NCBI GenBank assembly: GCA_012842645.1
Contig: DUSJ01000093.1
Location: 1-5,713 of the forward strand
Origin: Clostridiaceae bacterium
Lineage (GTDB): Bacteria > Bacillota > Clostridia > DSM-8532
Reading direction: 5' to 3'
Length of the DNA: 5,713 nt
Position numbers and translations under genes: made by a program. A model generated the notes under the pieces. It saw nothing but the letters and a program-made list of their open reading frames with translations. It did not search any database and was not told the origin of the DNA. Of this stretch, positions 1 to 3,628 are shown piece by piece. The number at the start of each line of letters is the position of its first letter. The first letter of the stretch is position 1.

Positions 1-813
1 ATGTACGGAATGTACAAGAAAATAAAAAATGATTTTACAGGCGTTCTGACCGGAAAAGGTATTTCTTACGGCGGAAGCCTTACGCGTACTGAGGCTACAG
101 GCTATGGCCTCTGCTATTTCATGGACGAAGCCCTCAGAGCAAAGGGCAAATCCTTTGAAGGAAAAACCGTGGTGATCTCGGGTTCAGGAAATGTTGCTAT
201 CTACGCGACACAAAAAGCAATGCAGCTTGGAGCCAAGGTCGTCGCCCTGAGTGACTCCAACGGTTATATTTATCACAAGAGCGGTGTAAACCTCGATACG
301 GTCAAGCTGATCAAGGAAGTCCAGAGGGGGCGCATATCCGAATATGTCAAGTATCATCCCGATGCCGAATACCATGACGGCTGCAGGGGGATCTGGTCAG
401 TACCCTGTGATATAGCCCTGCCTTGCGCAACTCAGAACGAGCTGGACGGCAATGACGCGAAAACCCTTGTCAGGAACGGCTGTTTTGCTGTCGGCGAGGG
501 AGCCAACATGCCGTCAACGCCCGAGGCTATCGAAGTATTCCTTAACAACAATGTCATCTTTGGACCTGCCAAGGCTGCCAACGCCGGCGGTGTCGCCGTT
601 TCAGGCCTTGAAATGACACAAAACAGCATGAGGTTGTCATGGTCCTTCGAGGAAGTCGATTCCAGGCTTAAGAGCATCATGAAGAACATATACGCTAACG
701 TCAGCACAGCGGCTGCCGATTTCGGTCATCCTGACAACCTGGTCATGGGTGCCAATATCGCAGGCTTCATGAAAATTGCCGCTGCCATGTACGCCCAGGG
801 TATAACATATTGA
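1..813 (+). CDS. gdhA: Glutamate dehydrogenase, C-terminal part (5' end cut by window)
   Basis: This gene encodes the C-terminal 270 residues of a hexameric glutamate dehydrogenase, the cytoplasmic enzyme that interconverts 2-oxoglutarate plus ammonia and glutamate with NAD(P)H. Visible family blocks are TGKGISYGGSL (17-27), EATGYG (31-36), the Rossmann nucleotide-binding loop GSGNVA (61-66), DSNG (85-88) after the second Rossmann strand, PCATQNE (141-147), EGANMP (166-171), KAANAGGV (191-198) and SGLEMTQN (201-208). Family members have about 445-450 residues, so roughly 175 N-terminal residues, including the catalytic lysines, lie outside the window. The ATG at base 1 is an internal methionine, not the start. 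The GSGNVA loop and DSNG segment resemble the E. coli NADP-type enzyme more than the clostridial NAD enzyme with GFGNVA, which suggests NADPH use, but this is inference. The TGA stop merges directly into a hairpin repeat that can act as its terminator. The gene converges with the M20 peptidase gene. Confidence 0.96.
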   Translation: MYGMYKKIKNDFTGVLTGKGISYGGSLTRTEATGYGLCYFMDEALRAKGKSFEGKTVVISGSGNVAIYATQKAMQLGAKVVALSDSNGYIYHKSGVNLDTVKLIKEVQRGRISEYVKYHPDAEYHDGCRGIWSVPCDIALPCATQNELDGNDAKTLVRNGCFAVGEGANMPSTPEAIEVFLNNNVIFGPAKAANAGGVAVSGLEMTQNSMRLSWSFEEVDSRLKSIMKNIYANVSTAAADFGHPDNLVMGANIAGFMKIAAAMYAQGITY

Positions 814-829
814 AGCAGGGGAAGCAGGG
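812..829 (+). repeat. 9-bp tandem duplication at the gdhA stop
   Basis: GAAGCAGGG occurs twice in immediate succession (812-820 and 821-829). The first unit overlaps the last two bases of the gdhA stop codon, and the second is the start of the 27-bp hairpin repeat. Without the extra unit, the gene-to-repeat junction would match the one at the end of the M20 peptidase gene. Replication slippage is the simplest explanation. Confidence 0.7.
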
Positions 830-847
830 GGACGGTTCCCCTGCTTC
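821..847 (+). repeat. Hairpin-forming repeat, left copy
   Basis: This 27-bp unit has a perfect 10-bp inverted repeat, GAAGCAGGGG and CCCCTGCTTC, around the 7-base loop GACGGTT. An inverted copy matching in 26 of 27 bases lies at 1073-1099. Elements with a GGGGACGGTTC-type core are, from general familiarity, dispersed in many clostridial genomes as REP-like palindromes; that family assignment is recollection rather than something shown here. The copy is oriented so that a transcript from gdhA reads the GAAGCAGGGG arm first. Confidence 0.85.
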
Positions 848-853
848 ATTTTT
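821..853 (+). terminator. Probable Rho-independent terminator of gdhA
   Basis: The 10-bp GC-rich stem with a 7-base loop is followed after one A by five Ts (849-853). It begins eight bases after the gdhA stop. Stem stability and the T run fit an intrinsic terminator for plus-strand transcription. The same stem would also form in minus-strand RNA, but it lacks a T tract on that side. Confidence 0.75.
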
Positions 854-856
854 CTA

Positions 857-886
857 ATTTTATCCAAATCACCATTTGCATGTCAA
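857..886 (-). promoter_or_regulatory. Weak candidate promoter, antisense to gdhA
   Basis: On the minus strand a perfect TTGACA (-35, complement of 881-886) is followed after 18 bases by TAAAAT (-10, complement of 857-862). Such a promoter would transcribe through the left hairpin repeat into the antisense strand of gdhA, unless the hairpin stops it. The hexamers are good, but AT-rich intergenic DNA gives such matches by chance. Confidence 0.25.
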
Positions 887-976
887 CTTCTTCGTTATGC
901 GGCATTCCTCTACTTATTCCATGCTCTTATGTGATTTTTTTCTCACGGCCATTCCTTTTTTCCTGTAAAACTCATC

Positions 977-1010
977 TTTCGGTGCTCACTTCATGCGAAG
1001 CGTTCCGAAA
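977..1010 (-). ncRNA. Candidate structured RNA stem-loop of unknown role
   Basis: Read on the minus strand, TTTCGG pairs with CCGAAA as an outer 6-bp stem. Inside it, after an asymmetric internal loop (AA opposite AGCA), CGCTTC pairs with GAAGTG around a GCAT loop. The inner stem contains one G-U pair on the minus strand that would be an A-C mismatch on the plus strand, so the structure favours a minus-strand transcript, for example M20 peptidase read-through. AAAGGAG precedes it on the same strand, but there is no coding frame behind it. I do not recognise it as a known RNA family. The stems are short enough that chance cannot be excluded. Confidence 0.25.
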
Positions 1011-1059
1011 TCTCCTTTGCGAAAAGCTTGTATCCGATAGTAAAATAGTATAATTCTAA

Positions 1060-1099
1060 AAAATGGAAGAATGAAGCAGAGGAACCGTCCCCCTGCTTC
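1060..1099 (-). terminator. Possible terminator of the M20 peptidase gene
   Basis: The 10-bp stem (one G-U pair) starts within the M20 stop codon. The downstream minus-strand sequence is ATTCTTCCATTTTTT, so the T run is interrupted and begins about ten bases after the stem. Termination is therefore likely to be less efficient than at the gdhA copy. The element could instead act as a 3'-end stabilising hairpin. Confidence 0.45.
1073..1099 (-). repeat. Hairpin-forming repeat, right (inverted) copy
   Basis: This is the inverted partner of the repeat at 821-847, with a single base difference. On the minus strand the arms are GAAGCAGGGG and CCTCTGCTTC around GACGGTT, so the one change replaces a G-C pair by a G-U pair and keeps the stem foldable in the direction of the M20 gene; on the plus strand it would be an A-C mismatch. 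The first two bases of the unit are the last two bases of the M20 stop codon TGA. Confidence 0.85.
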
Positions 1100-2219
1100 A
1101 CATTTCGTAAGTCGCTTTTATTATGGCCGTCAGGAAATGGCACGCTTTTTCAAGATCAGATATTCGTATGAACTCATCCTTGCTGTGTACCTTTTCCATC
1201 CCAACGCCGATATTTACAGCCGGTATTCCCGCTCCGTTGATTATATTGGTGTCGCTGCCTCCGCCTGAAGAACAAAGCTGAAGGGGAATTCCCGAAATCT
1301 CTGATGCTTTCTTCAGCAAGCGGATGATATCATCAGTTTCTTTTATGTCAAACCCGGGATACATGCGCTCAAGGTTTATCTGCACACTGCCGCCCAGGCT
1401 CTCTGCGACTTTTTTGAAATGGTCGAGAATTTCTCCTGTAAACCGGTCTATTTTTTCTTCGGATATGGAGCGAACTTCACCCTCGATCCGGCAGCTTTCG
1501 CATACTATGTTCCTGACCTCGCCGCCTCGTATGATACCAATGTTGGATGTGCTTTCCTCATCTATCCTGCCGAAATTCGGCATGGTTGCGATAGCTTTTG
1601 ATGCCATCATTATGGCGCTTAACCCCTTTTCCGGTTCAACACCGGCATGGGCGGCCCTGCCCTGGAAAACCGCCTCGAACTTGTTATAGTAAGGCGCTTT
1701 GACAGCAGTATAGCCAATCGGCCCCCCTTCGTCCAGGATGAATGCAAAATCTGCCGGCAGTTTTGTCAAATCAAGGTTTCGTGCTCCATACAGTCCGCCT
1801 TCCTCGCAAACCGTGAAGGCAACATACAAGTCACCAAACGGGACGCCATCCTCCTTAAGGGACCTGACAGTTTCCAGGATCACTGCAATGCCTGCGGCAT
1901 CATCCCCTCCCAGTATCGTTGTGCCATCGGTTTTGATGATATCCCCTTCGATTGCCGGTTTCTTGGATATGCCGGGCACTACCGTGTCCATGTGGGCCAT
2001 AAGCAAAAGGGCCGGTTTGTCTTTTGCCCCTTTTATGCGGCAAATCACATTGCCCGCATTGCCTCCTATCTTAATTCCCGCGTCATCCTCATAAGGGTCG
2101 TACCCCATATCCTTCAGCTTTATTAACAGGGCATCGGCCATTTTTCTTTCCTGTCTGGACAGGCTGTCGATCCTGACCAGGCTTATGAATTCATCAACAA
2201 GTCTTTGTCTGTTTATCAT
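1098..2219 (-). CDS. M20 family metallopeptidase, PepT-like
   Basis: This 373-residue cytoplasmic di-zinc peptidase belongs to the M20 family, closest in pattern to the PepT-like group that includes B. subtilis YqjE; it probably trims or hydrolyses short peptides. The metal and catalytic residues are all in place: HMD (H76 ligand, D78), GGDDAAG with bridging D106, CEEGG with catalytic E139 and ligand E140, LDEGG with ligand D163, and HSKDEF with ligand H345. The insert (lid/dimerisation) domain, roughly 180-290, carries the usual GRAAHAG with H191. True tripeptidase PepT proteins are longer, about 410 residues, so the exact substrate is open. The start is well supported by AGGAG (complement of 2227-2231), 7 bases before ATG. 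The gene lies 93 bp downstream of dut on the same strand, possibly co-transcribed, and its TGA stop overlaps the hairpin repeat that follows. Confidence 0.93.
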   Translation of the reverse strand: MINRQRLVDEFISLVRIDSLSRQERKMADALLIKLKDMGYDPYEDDAGIKIGGNAGNVICRIKGAKDKPALLLMAHMDTVVPGISKKPAIEGDIIKTDGTTILGGDDAAGIAVILETVRSLKEDGVPFGDLYVAFTVCEEGGLYGARNLDLTKLPADFAFILDEGGPIGYTAVKAPYYNKFEAVFQGRAAHAGVEPEKGLSAIMMASKAIATMPNFGRIDEESTSNIGIIRGGEVRNIVCESCRIEGEVRSISEEKIDRFTGEILDHFKKVAESLGGSVQINLERMYPGFDIKETDDIIRLLKKASEISGIPLQLCSSGGGSDTNIINGAGIPAVNIGVGMEKVHSKDEFIRISDLEKACHFLTAIIKATYEM

Positions 2220-2248
2220 AACTATTCTCCTATCCTGAGGGTATTGGA

Positions 2249-2273
2249 TCCGGGAATTATATTTTATCCCGGA
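2249..2273 (-). other. Inverted repeat in the leader of the M20 gene
   Basis: TCCGGGA and TCCCGGA form a perfect 7-bp stem around an 11-base AT-only loop, 30 bases upstream of the M20 start codon. No T run follows, so it is not an intrinsic terminator. It may be an RNA hairpin in the leader or a protein binding site; the sequence cannot decide between these. Confidence 0.45.
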
Positions 2274-2274
2274 G

Positions 2275-2301
2275 CAACACCATTATATCATAACCATGTT
2301 G
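2275..2301 (-). other. Hairpin in the dut to M20 intergenic region
   Basis: The 27-base minus-strand sequence folds almost end to end: CAACAT pairs with GTGTTG (one U-G pair), then after a G-G mismatch GTTAT pairs with ATAAT (one G-U pair) around GAT. The two G-U pairs exist only in minus-strand RNA, which is the direction of dut and the M20 gene. It has no T tract after it. It may be a processing or stabilising structure at the dut 3' end, although it also overlaps a candidate -10 element. Confidence 0.4.
2282..2290 (-). promoter_or_regulatory. Candidate internal promoter for the M20 gene (extended -10)
   Basis: The minus strand carries TGATATAAT, a full extended -10 (TGN-TATAAT), about 63 bases upstream of the M20 start. 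There is no good -35 hexamer at 17 bases; the sequence there is AGAAAC. If used, it would let the peptidase be expressed apart from dut, with the 7-bp hairpin in its leader. Confidence 0.35.
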
Positions 2302-2312
2302 TACCGTTTCTC

Positions 2313-2810
2313 CTACACGCCGGTAGACCCGAAACCGCCGCCCCTGTCGGTCCCTATATCTTTAACCGAATCGACTACCTTCAGGTTCATCCTCGGCACC
2401 TGAGCAAGTACCAGCTGGGCAATCCGTTCTCCTTTTCTGATTATATACGCGCCTTTTTTATTTCCCTTGCTGTCGAGACTCAGCGGTGTTTCATCTCCGT
2501 CTGAAACGCCGCCTTCTGGAGAAGTATTGCAAACGATAATGCCCAGTTCATCCCTGTAGCCTGCGTCAATGGTGCCCGGGGAATTGGCGAGCCTGAGAGG
2601 AGTCCTCAAACTTATCCCGCTTCTTGGACGGACCTGGATCTCATATCCTTCCGGGATCGCGAATTTAAGCCCGGTAGGTATTATAACGGTCTCTCCCGGT
2701 TTTATGACAATATCCTCGGCTGCGCAGACATCCATCCCCGCATCGTAAGGATTGGCATATGAGGGTAATTTGACACCCTCCCTGATAATTTCAACATAAA
2801 CATCAACCAT
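2313..2810 (-). CDS. dut: dUTP diphosphatase (dUTPase)
   Basis: This gene encodes a trimeric dUTPase that hydrolyses dUTP to dUMP and pyrophosphate, keeping uracil out of DNA and feeding thymidylate synthesis. All five family motifs are visible in 165 residues: AGMDVCA (24-30, D27), RPRSG (61-65), the nucleoside-binding loop with GTIDAGYRDE (79-88, catalytic D82 and Y85), ERIAQLV (128-134), and the C-terminal arm DRGGGFGSTG (155-164) that closes over the substrate. Compared with the usual length of about 145-150 residues there is an extra hydrophilic stretch of roughly 20 residues between motifs 3 and 4 (about 96-120, rich in G, D, S and K). The start is fixed by GAGGAG (complement of 2817-2822), 6 bases before ATG. 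A candidate extended -10 lies upstream, and the M20 peptidase gene follows on the same strand. Confidence 0.97.
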   Translation of the reverse strand: MVDVYVEIIREGVKLPSYANPYDAGMDVCAAEDIVIKPGETVIIPTGLKFAIPEGYEIQVRPRSGISLRTPLRLANSPGTIDAGYRDELGIIVCNTSPEGGVSDGDETPLSLDSKGNKKGAYIIRKGERIAQLVLAQVPRMNLKVVDSVKDIGTDRGGGFGSTGV

Positions 2811-2846
2811 AGCATTCTCCTCAGATCAAGTAAAGCTGACTTAAAG

Positions 2847-2865
2847 ATTATAATCTATTATAGCA
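2847..2865 (-). promoter_or_regulatory. Candidate dut promoter with doubled -10
   Basis: The minus strand has TGCTATAAT (complement of 2857-2865), a complete extended -10, about 47 bases before the dut ATG. A second TATAAT follows ten bases downstream (complement of 2847-2852) inside the perfect palindrome GATTATAATC (2846-2855). The -35 position for the first (TCCGGT) is poor, as is common for extended -10 promoters. The palindrome could also be an operator. Confidence 0.5.
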
Positions 2866-2940
2866 TAATGTTTTCGGGTACCGGAGCGCGGCAGAGTGCG
2901 CAACGTTCTGTTACCGATTCTATCGCACACTGAAAAAATA

Positions 2941-2949
2941 TGGTATTAT
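2941..2949 (+). promoter_or_regulatory. Candidate promoter of the membrane protein gene
   Basis: TGGTATTAT matches an extended -10 (TGN plus TATTAT, one base from consensus) on the plus strand. It lies 36 bases upstream of the CTG start proposed for the membrane protein gene, which would give a leader of about 30 bases. No convincing -35 hexamer is seen. With the dut promoter it makes this 175-bp region a divergent promoter region. Confidence 0.4.
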
Positions 2950-2972
2950 ATGTTAAGAGTTCAATCAGTTAC

Positions 2973-2988
2973 GGAGGGATAGGTCCTG
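2973..2988 (+). promoter_or_regulatory. Ribosome binding site that places the start at CTG
   Basis: GGAGG (2973-2977) is a strong Shine-Dalgarno match, the best in this intergenic region. Eight bases downstream lies CTG (2986-2988), in frame with the following gene; an in-frame TAG sits just before it at 2980-2982. No ATG, GTG or TTG occurs in frame between this site and ATG 3022, which is 44 bases from the GGAGG and has only a weak GGA of its own. Confidence 0.6.
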
Positions 2989-3603
2989 AATACTTTATTC
3001 ATTGTATATGGAATTTTCGTTATGGCTTTTGGTGTGTTCGCACTGATCCTTGCTCTTTTGAAAAAGCCGGTTTTATGCAGCAATTTCTTTATTGTTTACA
3101 TGTTTTTCGGCCTGGTTTTCGGTAATATGCTGGTGAACGGCGCTTTCAAATTAAACACAAGCATGATCATAATGCTTCTTGCAATTTTATTCTTCTTTGC
3201 TTTCTTTTTCACGATAGGCGGGTTAAAATACCGGCTTGACTGTGATCTTGATACCCTGGAAGATGAACTGGCCGAACTTGGTTTCCCGCCCAGTGAGTAT
3301 GTCCATGCGAAAAGAGCAAACTGCTTTACCGCGCCTAACGGTGCAAAAATATATGTCCGAAAGATCTTTTACAACGACACGGTTGAGATCAGCATAACAA
3401 AGGAATTACAACTGTTAAAGGTACTGGAAGCAAGAAGCCTGATAGCGCCGGTGGTCAGGAAATACAACAATATAACGAAAGCAAGGGCTTTCTGTGTTTA
3501 CATAATCATCATAGGCGCGCTTCTTATAGTTGCAGGGTTGTTCTTTGTACCGGATATCCCGGTCAGATTCGGAGGGCAGATTATACAGTGGGCTGTCTCA
3601 TAA
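2986..3603 (+). CDS. Membrane protein of unknown function, probable CTG start
   Basis: I do not recognise this protein family. With the CTG start it has 205 residues; with the first ATG (3022) it has 193. Numbered from CTG, hydrophobic segments are at about 2-24, 33-52, 60-80 and 169-188, predicting four membrane helices. Between the third and fourth helices is a soluble region of roughly 88 residues with an acidic patch (DCDLDTLEDELAELG), a basic and aromatic middle (KIYVRKIFYNDTVEIS) and a possible amphipathic helix. The first 12 residues from CTG (LNTLFIVYGIFV, Met if initiated) complete the first helix, which the ATG start would shorten by half; this and the well-placed GGAGG favour CTG. 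The gene is divergent from dut and convergent with the U32 gene, 25 bp away, with no clear terminator. Neighbours give no hint of function. Confidence 0.8.
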   Translation: MNTLFIVYGIFVMAFGVFALILALLKKPVLCSNFFIVYMFFGLVFGNMLVNGAFKLNTSMIIMLLAILFFFAFFFTIGGLKYRLDCDLDTLEDELAELGFPPSEYVHAKRANCFTAPNGAKIYVRKIFYNDTVEISITKELQLLKVLEARSLIAPVVRKYNNITKARAFCVYIIIIGALLIVAGLFFVPDIPVRFGGQIIQWAVS

Positions 3604-3628
3604 GTTTGCTCTTAGCATGCTGTTACAT

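Larger units (their letters stand above)
848..1072. other. Gene-free segment between two inverted repeats
   Basis: This 225-bp AT-rich segment separates the convergent ends of gdhA and the M20 peptidase gene. No open reading frame with a credible ribosome binding site was found on either strand; the only short minus-strand frame behind an AAGGAG sequence stops after two codons. The segment holds a compound stem-loop (977-1010), a small CTTT-GCGA-AAAG hairpin next to it (1015-1026), and a minus-strand promoter-like pair of hexamers (857-886). With the flanking inverted repeats the whole unit (821-1099, 279 bp) has the size and shape of a small non-autonomous element, but no target duplication confirms that. 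Confidence 0.5.

Noticed and set aside
637..867. Minus-strand open frame beginning in the left repeat and running into gdhA
   Set aside because: It is antisense to a well-conserved enzyme, its first residues come from the repeat, and no ribosome binding site precedes it.
982..1018. Minus-strand AAAGGAG followed by ATG as a small gene
   Set aside because: The frame is ATG AAG TGA and stops at once; the sequence is better explained as part of a stem-loop.
1028..1054. Plus-strand TTGTAT and TATAAT as a promoter
   Set aside because: The spacing is 15 bases, the -35 match is weak, and there is no plus-strand gene downstream.
1071..1268. Plus-strand open frame beginning in the right repeat and running through the M20 gene
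   Set aside because: Its beginning is encoded by the repeat and the remainder is the antisense of the M20 gene 3' end; there is no ribosome binding site.
1098..2219. Naming the M20 enzyme pepT (tripeptidase)
   Set aside because: It is shorter than true PepT, and the sequence does not settle substrate specificity within the M20 family.
2895..2932. GTGCG and CGCAC in the divergent intergenic region as an operator or hairpin
   Set aside because: Only five bases match across a spacing of nearly 30, which is expected by chance.
3604..3628. Palindrome AGCATGCT between the convergent membrane protein and U32 genes as a bidirectional terminator
   Set aside because: The stem would be only four base pairs without a loop, and no T run follows on either strand. 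How these convergent genes terminate is not visible here.
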